Positions 1 to 12,872 of a DNA stretch of 64,000 nt are shown here, piece by piece (position 1 is the stretch's first letter; every line of letters begins with the position of its first letter). Source of the stretch: Epiperipatus broadwayi (Eukaryota; Onychophora; Udeonychophora; Euonychophora; Peripatidae). Under the pieces are notes generated by a model. That model did no database searches. It had not been told where the DNA came from and worked only from the letters and a program-made list of their open reading frames with translations. The stretch is from contig JAQFVV010012498.1 in the NCBI GenBank assembly GCA_028023455.1, positions 436,001-500,000 of the forward strand, read 5' to 3'. The position numbers were made by a program, and so were the translations under genes.

Positions 1-195
1 CTGAAGATGTACACCAGGAAAAGTCTTTGTGACCGACTAGGAGAACGGACCACAAGATCAAATAATAACCCAAAGGCCGAGCTCATTCTACCCAAAAAAC
101 TATGCATAGTTATCTACAACCATCGTGAATTCACTAAACTTACCGATAAGTTATGCTTCATTACTCCTGATTGTGACCAAATTAAACGTTTTTAA

Positions 196-2099
196 ACAAT
201 TTCTAAAAGTATGTTCAAAAAATCCCGATAGACATTAATTTTCTTGTACAAGAGACATTCATTTTTAAGGAACTTTCTAGAAGAAATTTGGAAGTGAACA
301 GTAATTGTAAAATTGTTTTTTATTAATTGATTCATGTCTGAATTAAGTGTGTTCTCTCCAATTTATTTGATAAATAATTTACTTCAAACATTTTTTTTTA
401 TTTATTAGAATAAAAATATTTCTAATACCAATTTTCATTTGTACGTTATTAATAATAATTATTATTTTTTATTGTTAAATTTATTATTAGTTTAATAAGA
501 TTTAAAACGTAATCTACCTTTGCCAATATGTTGTAGGTTCCAGGAAAAATAATATTTAAAGATAATTCTAGTTTACGGTAGAATTACCAATTCTTAAAAT
601 CTAAGACCGATAATTTTAAAAATATTTTTTCTTTTTAATTTGCGAGATGCTATGTGACAGTTTCAGTGGGTTCTTGTAGAACTCTGGCGCCTTTCAAATA
701 AATTAAAAACTGATTTTCGTCGATAGCATAATTCTCAACAATTACTAGGCTGAGTTGATCAGGAAATATAGCTATGTTTTTTTAGAAATAGAAATACAAC
801 TTTCTTCTTTTTGTCATAACTTGATCAACTCGCACATTTATAATGCGTATAGAGGCCTAGCAAAATGGAAAACGTTATATTAGTAACCATTGTAAATAAT
901 CTTAGGGATTTATTAGTATTCATATAAAATATACTTATTCTCATTTATTTTTAACTCAACTAATATATATAAATGGGTTTGCGATAATATTTTTTTATTA
1001 TTATTCGTTATTATACCTTTATAAGTATAAATCGGTGGTGGGCATACAGATATTGAAATAAATCATGATATCAATCACCTTTTTGTTTTGTTTTTTTCTT
1101 TTCTTTCTTCGTATTATTTTGACAAAAACTTTACTCTTGGCTTATCAACCTCATACCGTCCTATTTAACTTACCCATTGAAGAGCCTAGATGTAGAGTAT
1201 ACTGAGCCAGCCAAACGGGGTATCACTCTACCGGGGAGGGGGGTGTAAATATTTGCTCTTGTGCTCTGTTATATACATATTCGTAAAGTCAATAATCTAG
1301 TCTATGGTAACTGCATATCCTTCTGGGGGGGGGGGGGATACTTTTCTAGGAGTGGCACTTAAAAGCTATCAGTAAACAGGGCTTTTCAAAGATATGTACT
1401 CTGCCATAAGACTTAACATAATTAGCAGAGTCATGTTAATTCCCCTCTCTAACAGTTTATACACATTATTCTTCAATAGAAAATTTTCTTGCAATCGATT
1501 ATTTAAAAACTTTTATTTGTTTATCTACATATTATACAAGTAAATTCAAATTAAATAAGAAATTGCATTATTATCCAATGACTATTTTCCATGTTACTTT
1601 TGTACATATGTATAATTTTCATAAAAAGATAAAGGATTTAATTTTTTCCAATAAAAAGATTTTAAAAAGCATTTTTTATTTCAAATTTTAATATCTTTTG
1701 CTATTATAAAAATCAACATTTAAATTTGAACAACCAAAATTAAATACAAATATTTCAAATGAATTATATTATATTAAAAATATTATTTAATAAATGATAT
1801 TGTGAAAAGAAGTTAATCCATTAAAATATAATAAAAGAAACTTGTTGAAGGCATATTACAGTTTATAAACAGAACTATATGAAGTAAATATTTCATTTAC
1901 ATATGACTGTTTATAATTTATAAATATTAATTCATTTTAAAAAAATAAGAATTTTATAATAACTATATAAAAACTATAATTTGCTTTCATATATATATAT
2001 ATATGTATGAGCTATTATAATTTCCCAAAATTAAAAATAATCATTTCCCCAGTGATTAAAGCTTTGTACTAACAAAATATAGACACAGAATATTGTAAT
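196..2099. other. AT-rich intron, no gene seen
   Basis: Long A/T homopolymers and a G13 run at 1325-1337. The interval 1180-1390 is locally GC-richer, with AACGGGGTATCACTCTACCG, and may be a repeat scrap. Nothing codes convincingly; the 62-codon frame at 7-195 has no support. Confidence 0.5.
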
Positions 2100-2975
2100 T
2101 TCTAAAGAATATTTATTAAAATTTTACAGCAGTGATTAGATTATATGATGAGGCTAATAAGATTCCATCTTTCCAAAAAATTTTACAGCAGTTTTAAAAA
2201 ATATTTTTAAGTGGAAAGCTAAAAAAAAATTAAAATACATGGATTTAAGCTTAGCTAGATTTTGCAGATGATGCAGTTTTTTGTTGTTTTTTATTGCAAA
2301 TAATCCTTCAGAGCTCTGGGAAATATTGCAAGACTTATCAAATGAAATTAACAAAACAGATCTAACAATAAATACAAAAAAACTGAAGTAATGTTCAATG
2401 GACTTTTTCAGAAAAATAAAAATTGATAATCATGAATTATAAGATAACAATCACAAATATCTTGATCAGATTATTAACAGAGATGAAGCATAAGGGGTTA
2501 AATTAATCATAGAATTAAATGTAGATGAAGTGCTTTTGATGGAAGTCATTTAATAGTAAAAAGAGAATATATTAATGAGTCTGAAAAGAAAGATTTTTTA
2601 ATAGGTATATTTTACCTGTTCTTATGAGACATGAACACTTAATAGAAAAGTAGAACAGATTTCAGATCACTTAACAAACTATGAGAAAAAGCATATTGGG
2701 GATAATAAGAGAACAACCAAAAAATAATATATTATTTCTGCGAAAGAACATACACTTAAGAGACATCATGGAATAGTATTGGACATACTGCTACAAGAGA
2801 GTATAATAGTTGGTCAGTTGAAGTCTTAAACTGGATGCCCAAGTGATTGGAAAAAATTTGAGATATAAAAAAAATTGTTGATATGATGAAGAGAATAATG
2901 ACTTTGGATTAGAGAAGAAACCATCATCCTACAATGGACTAATAATATTTGAAAATGATAATGATATAATTTCAT
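2100..2975 (+). pseudogene. RTE-type LINE, 5'-truncated 3' fragment
   Basis: Collinear with the 3' third of the 17470-20095 LINE. A DFADDA motif C block lies at about 2259-2275, followed by an MFNG-like segment (2390), YLDQIIN (2457-2475), the ACTTAA/GAACA block at 2635, and an end near ATCCTACAATGGACT (2925-2940) that matches ATCCTACAGTGGAAC at 20049. The start is near 2105, the usual 5' truncation of target-primed insertion. Many indels; non-functional. Confidence 0.68.
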
Positions 2976-3619
2976 TGTACTAAATATATGATATCAGAAT
3001 AATAGTAAATTATTAATTAATATTACCAAAAAATAATTTCTTTCAGATTTAATTACTTATATTAATTTAACACAATACATATGACTTGCATCTTTTTTCT
3101 TTTTTTATATTTACAGTTAAGCTCCATTACCTAGCATTCAATTTTACATCAATTTCTAAATATAATTTACTACATATTTATCTTGTGAAAAAAGTGATTT
3201 CAATAGCATTTCATTACCATAGTAAAATTTCTATTTTACCTATTAATAAAAATAATCTTAAAATTGCTATGTAAACAAAAAGATCAATGCTGTCTCAATT
3301 ATATAAAAATAACAACAAAAAAGTTAGATGGTCGAAGAAATGAATTTCAATGCAGGTTTAAAATCATGATATTTTCCAGTTTAAATTATAAATGGTTGTT
3401 TACTCTTAGCATGTTGAAACCACTTGAGGGTGTAATTTTTATGTAAACAAAACAGAATTATAATGTTACCGGGCCATTGTTCTCCCCCCCCCCTCCCAAA
3501 CTTTAAAGTGCTTTTTTTTTATATTTACAATAAAATCATAAATAATGAAATTTATCTAAAAGAAATAAAAAATACATTGGATAAACCTTTTTTTTTAAAT
3601 TATTTTTCTAAAATGAAAT

Positions 3620-3870
3620 TTGTAATTTTAACAAGAATAAAAAAATAAAATAAAAACAATATCATCACGGCGACGCAAATCAAATTTTAACATGAAGAAA
3701 AAGAAATAATTTTTCCAAAACAAAAACATCGTGGCCACGCAAATAAAATTGTTAATTTTAACAAGAATAAAAAGAAATAATTTTTCCCCAAAACAACATT
3801 GTGGCCACACAAATATTATTTGTAATTTTAACGAGAATAAAAAGAATTTATTCAAAACAACATCGTGAGC
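3620..3870. repeat. Tandem repeat, about 58-71 base unit
   Basis: ATTTTAACAAGAATAAAAAG-type segments begin near 3627, 3685, 3755 and 3826. Each is followed by an AACAnCATCGTGGCCACGCA-like segment (3664, 3725, 3799, 3860). CpG sites within the GTGGCCACGC core contrast with the CpG-poor surroundings. Confidence 0.7.
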
Positions 3871-4144
3871 AAAAATAAAACTGGTATTTTCAATTTGTCT
3901 CGCGATTTATCTCATGCAAAACGTGAATTTTAGCATGATTTCGTAAAAATCACGCTTACACCTCCCCTTTGACGAGTGATTAGTATCACCCTTGTCTAGA
4001 GAAATGGGATAAAGTTTCCACAATTTTTATTACCTCATACTACATCATTGGATTTGGAAAATAATGACTTGGACATGCAAATTTGAAGACTTTTGACAGT
4101 CTCAATTACAGACATCTCACGAAATATTGTAGTGAAATTTAAAA

Positions 4145-4520
4145 TGGGATTGTTCATATAAACTGCGTAACACTAAGTTTACCGTAAGCGGCAATGGACG
4201 CTACGGCCGATAATAAACATCAGACTTCTGCTGTAAATACATCTACTGTTAAATGTTAAGAATGGGATTGTTCATATAAACTGCGGCAGAATAATACATC
4301 CTATTTCTGTGCTGTAGCATACAAATAGTTACCGCTGTAACACAAAGTTCACTGTAAACGACAGCATCCTGTGGCAAAATAAATGTCCTATTTCTGTGCT
4401 GTAGCATAGATAATAGGCGCTGCAGACAAGTAAACGGAATATTTCTATGCTTAACCATTGGAATAGAACGTTATATAGTGGCACGGCCACTTAAGCAGCA
4501 TATTTCTGTGCATTTGCATG
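4145..4520. repeat. Internal repeat cluster
   Basis: TGGGATTGTTCATATAAACT occurs at 4145 and 4263. CTATTTCTGTGCTGTAGCAT occurs exactly at 4301-4320 and 4388-4407, with variants near 4440 and 4501. A TAACAC-AAGTT-AC-GTAA-CG block occurs at 4168 and 4337. An irregular tandem array inside the 3378-4580 element. Confidence 0.65.
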
Positions 4521-4580
4521 GAAATGACACCCTCAAGCGGTTTCAACATGCTAAGAGAAAACAACCGTATAAATTTACAG

Positions 4581-6859
4581 TCATGTATATCACATACAAT
4601 CTACAGACAAATATTAATTATTTGAAAAAAATAAAATATATATTTTATAAATTATATTGATAAAATTATAATCATTATCATTAGAAATTCATAAATATGT
4701 ACTATTACCATTTGGTTGCATAATTGTACTAAAAGAATAAATATAGTTGGCAGCATGCCCCTCAAGTTTAGTTTAAAAATATTTAATTAATGGAGAAAAT
4801 AATATTTAATTTATTCATGCATATTTTTTTATAATAATAAGGGGTCTTCAATTAATTAAATATTTTAAATCCCAAAATGATAGTATGCAAATTCTCAAAC
4901 ATTAAATTTGTTAAATAATATGATTTTAATATGTGAATATTTTAATGAGTTAGATGGGAGAGAAATTTATAAAATGCAATAAGCAAGTTGTTTTCTCTTT
5001 GTCTCTTTTCAGTAATTATAATTAATTAGTAGTTTTAATTTAAACTATAAAAATGTACTAAGAGAAAAATATTTTTGTAAATTATTTTAATAAATATTAA
5101 TTTTAATCTTCATGGAAAAATAGTTTTAAGTTTAATAATATTTTTAGAAAAGAAAAAAATAAGATTTTAATTTTTAGTAAATTTTATTTTTAATTAGTCA
5201 GAGTTGTTGTTTAATCTTTCATTTTCTCTTTATCTCTCTTCATTACAAAAAATTAAATGTGTAATTATTGATTATCTTGTTGTTTTTTTCAAGAATTTTT
5301 TTTTCAAGGGAATGTCAAGAATTTTATAATATAAGTTAATTTAAGTTCTTAACTTGTTTTTCAATGTCACAGTTTAAGAAGGGAAATAAGTGAACAATTG
5401 TGTTTGTAAAAATGCACCTAATTGGGTGTTATAAAAATTGTCATATTTGAGACAGATTGTGATTGGCTTGTAAGCAAGATTGTTCTAGAAAAAAATAATA
5501 GAAATGTGAATATCTTTAACTGAGAATAGTTGCATTGATCTTAAATCCTGTTCTCTTTAGTCATCAGTGCACCATACTTTCTGATGTTGAAGAGTTTACA
5601 TTTCATGTACATTCCATGTATTTATATTTAGATAAAAATTAGACTTATAATAATTATCTTAGTAATACCACTGCTCTTTGCATTATTATTACTATTGTTA
5701 TTATTTCTACTGCTGTAATTAATAATACATCACACATGAGTAGCCTAGCTAGACTGTTTGAGACAGACTATTTTGATTTTTCTAGGTCCTACTTCCATGA
5801 TAAACAGAGGGATCTCTAAGTAGAGGGCTACCTAAACACAATCTTTGCCATTTGAAACTCCAGTTTCACTCAATTTCAGTTCCACATTAACCCTTTAGTG
5901 ATTGTACTGCCTCAAACAAAAATCACAATAAAGATTTCCAGCCTGAAGTCTGTTGCTATAATTACTTTCTTAATTCTTGATGGCTTGATCTTTAAAAAAA
6001 ATTGGAATTAGAATTGTCATGTGTGTAGTTAAAAAATGGAATGTTGCACAAACACAATCCCATTGTCAGTTTGTATAAGATTTTATTAATAGCATTAGAA
6101 GTTCATGATAACTAAGCACCATAATAACTTAAGTAATTGAAGAAGGAAAATAAAAGATTATGTATCAAAAATAGAACTAACATTCTATCCTACAAAGCAC
6201 TTGGTCAGATACTGTTTATTTGTTATTCATAGTTGGCTTTCATATTTAAAGGTTAGTCAGCTATTTCCATTAAGTTGAACTAAATAGAGTGGATTAAAAT
6301 ATAAAAAAAAACAATCTAATTTAAAAGAGTGGTTATGAAAAAGCAAAAATTGTGGCAATTCAAAATTAAATAACTGAATATGATATGAAAAAACACATAC
6401 CAAAAAAACCATTGATATTTATAATTTAAATTAATCTTTTATTCCAAAAAGAAATACCAAAGCAATATATAACCTGTAACTGATCTGAATGTTCACTAAT
6501 AGTTTTGGAAGCAGAAACTGTGAACAAATTTAATTTTTGCTCTGCAACACAACATTATAATGAATCACACAATGTTTTATACATTGCTAATATTTTATTT
6601 GGAACACATTTTGCCACGTTTATATATATATATAAAAATATTGAAATAAATTTTTACAAATTTTATAGGATATTTTTTGATAAACTATGTATTTTCCCAA
6701 GAAATAGAGATCACTTTTTCTTAAAAAATTCTTGAGAAAATACAATGTGTGAAATACGTCTATAAATTTGTGTTTCACATATTGGTTTGTATAGTCATAA
6801 TAAAACTTGTAACTTTTTTTATTGTTTTCTGAACAAAAAATTATTGACAATACTGTAAC
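4581..6859. other. AT-rich intron, no gene seen
   Basis: Mixed A/T simple sequence. The interval 5740-5960 is slightly less AT-rich and may be an old repeat, but no ends or reading frame were identified. Confidence 0.5.
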
Positions 6860-6985
6860 AGTACAAAAAATGGGTTAATAAAGGAGAAAATATAAGGTCC
6901 CGCAATTGGGTAGCCGTTTGTAATAGTAAACCACTTTAGGGCTGAATTATGAGGAGTTGGGAAACCATCATCTCGAAATAAACAA
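6860..6985 (-). pseudogene. Pogo/Tigger N-terminal (CENPB-type HTH) scrap
   Basis: The minus-strand frame contains NSALKWFTITNGYPIAGPYI. The pattern ALxxWFxxxRxxGxPIxGP is the second helix-turn-helix of pogo/Tigger and CENP-B proteins. Only about 40 residues can be aligned and both sides run into AT-rich sequence. A separate event from the 12.9-13.6 kb copy. Confidence 0.5.
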
Positions 6986-8739
6986 AATATAAAATTAAAT
7001 GTAAAAGAAATAATAATGAATATAAGCATGAGAGAGCAGCAAAAACAAATACTAACTATAATTCACCAGTATTGCAGAATAGAATAATCATTCGTCATTA
7101 CAAATGGTCAAAAAAATCAATCAACCTTGTGACTGGATTTGAAATGGATCTACTAGAGACCAGGCAAATTATTTAATCACTGACAAACTAGGACAGCAAT
7201 ACAACACAATAATTTGGATGCACAGACTCAGATGCTAATACATCAGAATGAATAAAAAATCAAATAATGATAAAGTACTGAAACATGCTGACCATCATCA
7301 ATGTCCTGGCGATATAGTAGCACCATTAATGGATTGGCCAACTATAAATTTAATTTCTAATTAATAATAAATAAAATGCAGTGCCTGAACTTTAAAGTAT
7401 ATACTTTTGTGCCACCCAGGGTTACCAAAAGTCCAAAAACCAATCTAAACCCCTAATCATACAACTTACTGTTATACTCTAACCTAGCTCAGAAAGCAAA
7501 AACTCTATAGATTATTACTGTGAGCAAAAGATAAATAAATAAATAAAGCAGTTTATTCTAAACCACTTTAAATAATTCATAAGTTTATCCTACTATAAGT
7601 AAATAATTTTAGTGGGATAATTTTTTTAAAAATCCTAGAACACTAAGCTGTTTGAAATAGTTACACATGCTGACAATTAATATAACAGGAATTGGAAGGA
7701 ATAAAGACTAAAAAATATTTTAAAACAATTATTTAATAACTAATTAATTAATAATAAACAAATGAAATTAACATGATAGTATGACATTTTAAACATTCAT
7801 TTCATCAAAATATATAATTTCATAAAAATTATATTAACCAGTTGACTTCTATTCATTAAATTAAATTTTAATTCATAGTTATTTCTTTAAAATAACCAAA
7901 AGTTAGAAAAACAACATCTTCAAAAAAAATCAAAGATTACAATCTTTGACTTCACTTAATTAATTTTTTGTTAAGTTTTAAGACAGAAAAATGAATGAAA
8001 AGGAAAAAACATTCCAAAAATTAAATTTTAATTTTAAAAAAAATGAATGGATTAAAAAAAATATATTTTACAATTTGAAACATTAATAAAAATATTTAAA
8101 ATTATCAATTCTTACACACACAAAAAAAAGATTACTTTTATATAAGGCAAATATATTTTTTTTCTATTAATAAAAATGCAGTGTGTACATAAAAAATATC
8201 TTTAACCATGGTTTGATCCTGCTGTGGAGTCTTTCCCAATAATAATTTCCAGCTTTCCAGTTGCGTTTTCCTCTTCAAGGCTTTTCCACATGAACATGAT
8301 TAATTTGTTCTTTTTCTGGTATGCAGCATTTCCAGGTTAAAAAATAGTAAACCCTATCCATTTCTTTCCACTAAAATTTCCAAGTATTCCCAACACATAC
8401 AGAGACTCATGCTCTTAATTGAAGACAAAGTTGCAGATTACTTTAGGGGTAACTTCTTTTCTACATTTTATTCTAGTGAAGGCAGGCTACATGAAGAAAA
8501 ATGATGTCTAGCTGTTAGCTGAATTTAGTACATGGTTTTCATTGTAAAAACCATTTTTATGACTAAGCTCATAGTATGCTAAAAGCTTGTTTAAAACTTC
8601 TGCTGTATTATTCAATAGCTTAGTTAAGACTTCTGCTTCTTTCTTCTTTAGCAGCTGGATAAGATTATATATACATATTTGGAAAGATGGGTCAGTTAAT
8701 TAAGGAGAATTCATGATTTGGATATCCTGTAAAGTCTAA
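6986..8739. other. AT-rich intron with faint transposon scraps
   Basis: 7095-7345 has short protein-like plus-strand stretches (TIIWMHRLR, HHQCPGDIVAPLMDW) suggestive of an eroded retroelement. 8200-8345 has a minus-strand open stretch with FMWKSLEEENATGKLEIIIG. Neither could be assigned. Confidence 0.35.
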
Positions 8740-9090
8740 TTTAATTTCTTTTAGAGCTCATTTTATTAGTGTCTATGGTCCAACCATAGACTGCGAGGAT
8801 TTAGATAAGAGAAGTTTTTATTTCTTGTTGGATAGCATTATTTTAACCTGTTAAAAGATTATTTTTTTCTTCTTGGAGATTTTAATGCACATGTTAGTAT
8901 AAATAATAGATTTTGGCTAAAAGTTATGGAAATAATGGTATTGATGCTGTAAATTTAAACATTTTATTATTATTATTGAATTTTTCACAACACAAGAATT
9001 GATTATCAGAAACACTTTTGTTTAGGCAGAATGCTATAAAGAAACATGGATGCATCCATACTCAACATTATGACTAATTCAACTTTAGAT
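8740..9090 (+). pseudogene. LINE endonuclease fragment, different family
   Basis: Plus-strand blocks, with frameshifts: ISVYGPTIDCEDLDKRSFY and LDSII (8765-8845), LLGDFNAHVS (8870-8900), a FTTQELII-like segment (8985-9010) and TWMHPYSTL (9045-9070). The order SVYxPT, DFNAxV, TWMHP matches the endonuclease domain of LINEs widely mis-annotated as craniofacial development protein 2-like. Differs from the RTE copies here in carrying TWMHP. About 350 bases remain, with no reverse transcriptase downstream. Confidence 0.62.
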
Positions 9091-9447
9091 GCTATGTTGT
9101 TGTTTTTTAAAAAAAAATGTAAGTAAATTATCTCAGAAATTAAAATTTATATGCAACTAATTTAATTATCAATTAAAAAAAAAAAAAAAGAGAATTTATT
9201 TGATATAAAAATAATATTTAAAAAAAATCAAACATTTTTTATTATCTACACATTTATTGTTTTTTTATGTAAATAAATGTATTCTTAATAATTTATTTAA
9301 CTAAATTAAATATGCAAATAGTAAAAATTGATTTATAATTATTTAAATAACTATTTGCAACAAAAATGTTCATTGTGTATCAAAAAAATTTGTTGAGGAA
9401 TCACACACTGATCTTATGAGTTGTTTGTTTGGTGTATTGCAGTGCTA

Positions 9448-9840
9448 TTTTTAATTTTTTCTGCTGCAAATTTTTCTTATTGAAGACTTCAATCAATACC
9501 CTGCCTATCATATTCTCTCAATGAAAGTAATCAATATTGCATTTATTGGAATATAACATTAATAAAATTTGCTTATCTTATAGCAATCATGCTCAAATTC
9601 ACCATAATATATATAAAAATTTTGTGTACAAACCTAATCAAATGAAGATCTTGCTCTTATAATTTCTTCTGCAGCAATTTTTTTAAAAAAAAGACTTCAG
9701 TTAATGAGATTAATCGATATTGCATTATTTGAAACTTCACATTAACAAAATTTGCCTATCATATAGCAATCATGGTCAAATACACAATAAAATGTTTTTT
9801 CTATATAAGCCTAATTAAATGAAGATTTACTTTTATAATT
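9448..9840. repeat. Imperfect direct repeat, about 183-208 bases
   Basis: Two adjacent units share CTGCnGCAAnTTTTT, AAGACTTC, AATATTGCATT, ATTAA-AAAATTTGC and TAGCAATCATGnTCAAAT (the last at 9581 and 9764). The first unit has about 25 extra bases. No ORF. A tandem duplication of intronic sequence. Confidence 0.6.
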
Positions 9841-10949
9841 ATAAATTCAATATTACTACATTCAGCACGATAAATAGCTTTATGATCTTGCTATTGTATT
9901 CCAGTCCCTTTATGTTACATAGTTAAGATGTCAATTTCTAATTTACATGTAATAAATTTGGCAGAACAATATCTCTATACAAATAATGTAGCTGATGTCA
10001 AGACCTAAAATAGTAGCAAATACAACTCCACTTACTTTCCTCAGACTATCAATTTCACTACTGGCCAAAAAAATAATCTATCATATCTAAGTGTTATTTA
10101 AACATATGGTGGAGCTACAATAACCATTATATTTTATTCCAAGTCGACCTTGTGTAAATTGTATATCATATATAATAGCTTATATTTTGTTGAATAAGCT
10201 TAGATTCCAATTCAATATGTATTATTTATTATACTATAAGTGGGCAGTACTTTTCACTACCCACACCTTCATACACCAACATAAAACAGATGCTTTTTTC
10301 ATATGTATAATATAAATATATAAATTAAGAAAATATAAACAAAAATTAAAAAAAAATATATAATAAAATAGTTATTAATAGTAAATTGAGAAAGCACATT
10401 TACATATATATATATTGTAACAGTATACCTTTACATTATCTTAAAATTATTATAAAACAAGATCATAAATAAAAATTGATTTCATTAAAAACTAAAAGCC
10501 AAAAATTAAAAGAGTTATGTTAACATGTACATATCGCACAGATGGAAAACCTTAAAACTATTTTTTTTTTAAAAAAAAAAAGTATTTGAAAGTATTTTTT
10601 TGTAAAAAAAAAAATAATAAAGATATAAAAATTGATATTTTTGAAAATAGAAATAATGTTGATTTCTATAATCTTAGAAAATGGAAATGATTGTTTTATT
10701 AATTAAATGATTGTTTTAAAGCACACTAGCCCTTGGGGCACTTGAATAATTAAATGGTCAGATAAGAGAATAAAAAGAAATTAAATGACCAATGCAAGCA
10801 CGAAGTATGTAAATGGAACATGAGAGCCAGTGACATCATATTCGATCGCTCTGGAAAAAGCTGATAAGAGGTTAATAAAAATATAAAACCCCAAATATTT
10901 AAATTCAGTGGATTATTGTTATTGTTGTCTTAGAGCTGACTTTTAATCT

Positions 10950-11123
10950 TCATATGAACTGCAGCTGTATTGCAGACTTCACGATGTAGGAATCTGCAAT
11001 AGATTTAATTTCTTGACAACCAGCTGATGCCTCTCCATGATGGTATGGACCAAAAGGAATGGCAAGTAGCGGCTTCATACGTAAGTGATCATGAAGATGG
11101 ACCTCTAAATCTGCAGAATCCAT
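10950..11123 (-). CDS. 57-codon ORF of unknown origin
   Basis: ATG at 11123 to TGA at 10950 on the minus strand. It begins MDSADLEVHLHDHLRMKPLL and ends IQLQFI, with a GPYHHGEASAGC segment in the middle. It is markedly richer in G+C than its surroundings and has mixed residue use, unlike the Ile/Lys/Asn/Phe-rich chance frames around it. No splice acceptor directly precedes the ATG and the frame closes at TGA. It could be a transposon ORF scrap, a small host ORF on the FRMD4 sense strand, or a chance frame in older transposon DNA. No family recognised. Confidence 0.25.
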   Translation of the reverse strand: MDSADLEVHLHDHLRMKPLLAIPFGPYHHGEASAGCQEIKSIADSYIVKSAIQLQFI

Positions 11124-12872
11124 AAAATATAAACTTTTACCAATTGAACTTTCTTTTAAATAAATATATCTTCAATAAGTAGTCAATCCATAAAAAAAAA
11201 AAAAAATAATAATAATAATAAATGGACTCTTATCTGATCAAGAATAGAACTCTAAATCAATTATTAATATTTATTTTGCTATTTCAATCATTTCCATTTT
11301 TATTTTTTTATTTATGTTTGTATTTAACTAGGATATTTATTTTTATCTGTTAACTAAAATGTATTAAATTTAAGTTGGGTGTAGATAGCTGCATAAATTC
11401 ATTAACGTTTAGTTATTTTTTTTGATTTTCATATGATTAATATATATATACATCGGTAAATATGACACCTCATGCTGAGTATCCAAATGTATTTATTCAT
11501 ATATTTTTTAAGTTATTGTTGACAATGTGGCACTTTATCATGAGTGCCATTGGGTTTACTTTATTGTAAATTTCCCTCAACAATTCTCAATTAATAACTT
11601 TATATTTTAATTGTTTATGTTTATTTTGAAGGAGTTTAATTTCGGGCTATTTGTCTCGTAGTTAGGTCGATGCTGTTGGAGGGATGTATGGATGCTTATA
11701 TCAATGTAATGTGAAGCGTGTTTAGCATACAGAGCAAAGTGCCCAACTGAATGCATGATCCAAAGGTGTAGTCATTGTGTTGTAATGTACGCAGATGTAT
11801 TTCCTGCGACATTGACCCTTTTTCAGCAGATCGTCCGCTCTCCCCAATACATAGCATTTCTCTTTAATTATTTTATATACATGATTCCTTCACCAGACAG
11901 ACGCACATTCCTACACTGGATGAGGATCATGTCCTTCAAATAATATTACACTGTCAGATGCACATTCCTGTCAGCATGGTTACATCTATATATCTGGAAG
12001 CAGGCATTGGGTTGGCTACGAACTTTTAGTCTGAGATTGAATGATTGTTTTGAAAAGTTTTTAAATGAGAAATCTATGTAGTCTATCTATACTAGCCTAT
12101 CTATACTCAACATTCTAAAGTATAATTTATTAAAATATCCATCTGTGTGGGATTACTCCAAATAATTTAAAATTAATATTAAAATCTAAACAAGATAAAT
12201 TTTATTCCTCAATTTTAAATATTTATATAGATGCATTAATAAATGTTTTTTGTGTTATTACTGGCAGTGGCTTATTATTATTATTTTTAATATTAAAGTT
12301 TTATATTAAATCTCTGCGTCTCCATGAGCTAGTGGCAGGGGCTAATGGTCAATATATAATTAATAGAACACAAAGTTGGATCTTTAACTTGCGTATCTGC
12401 CTACTATATAAATTTTCCAGGTTCAAATGATCTGGTGGCACCCTTGTACGGCAGATATGGTAAGACTCTGATTCTTCCCCAACCGTTATAATATATATAT
12501 TGTGTGTGTGTGTTTATTCAATCATATTCAATATAAATATATAATATCATATCTTTTATATATATAAAATGGATTATATTTTTGAAATTTTAAAATCAAT
12601 AATGTATCAAAATCAACAGCTTCAGGAGATCTTGGAGCCCTGAACAATGCAGATAAGGTAGGTCTCTTTTTCTAGAGAACACAGAATATTTGAAGTATGA
12701 GAAGTTGATAAAGATTCATTTTGTTGTGATATTTTTTCTTTTCTTTTTTAATTCATTACAATGATATTTCAATTGTAATAATTCAATTATCTTCTAGTAA
12801 AAATGTTTTGTTCCTTCATGGAGGCATTTCCCCTAACTGTACTTTTCAGAGCCTGTGCAGTCCTAAAATACT
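11124..12872. other. Intron, no gene seen
   Basis: An A-run followed by (AAT)n at about 11190-11222 resembles a retroelement tail. 11640-12060 is less AT-rich and looks like old repeat DNA (62-codon frame at 11755-11943, unsupported). (TG)n at 12500-12513. Confidence 0.45.

Larger units (their letters stand above)
3378..4580. mobile_element. Inverted-end element with internal tandem repeats
   Basis: The left arm 3378-3441 and right arm 4519-4580 are reverse complements over about 60 bases; the shared core is CTCTTAGCATGTTGAAACC with GGTTTCAACATGCTAAGAGA opposite. Between them lie three to four units of a 58-71 base tandem repeat (3620-3870) and a second repeat cluster (4145-4460). Flanks show no readable target duplication. 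The AT-poor islands and inverted ends suggest a non-autonomous DNA transposon with subterminal repeats. No ORF of known type. Confidence 0.55.

Noticed and set aside
7-195. 62-codon plus-strand frame at the window start
   Set aside because: No homology recognised, no splice context, length expected by chance.
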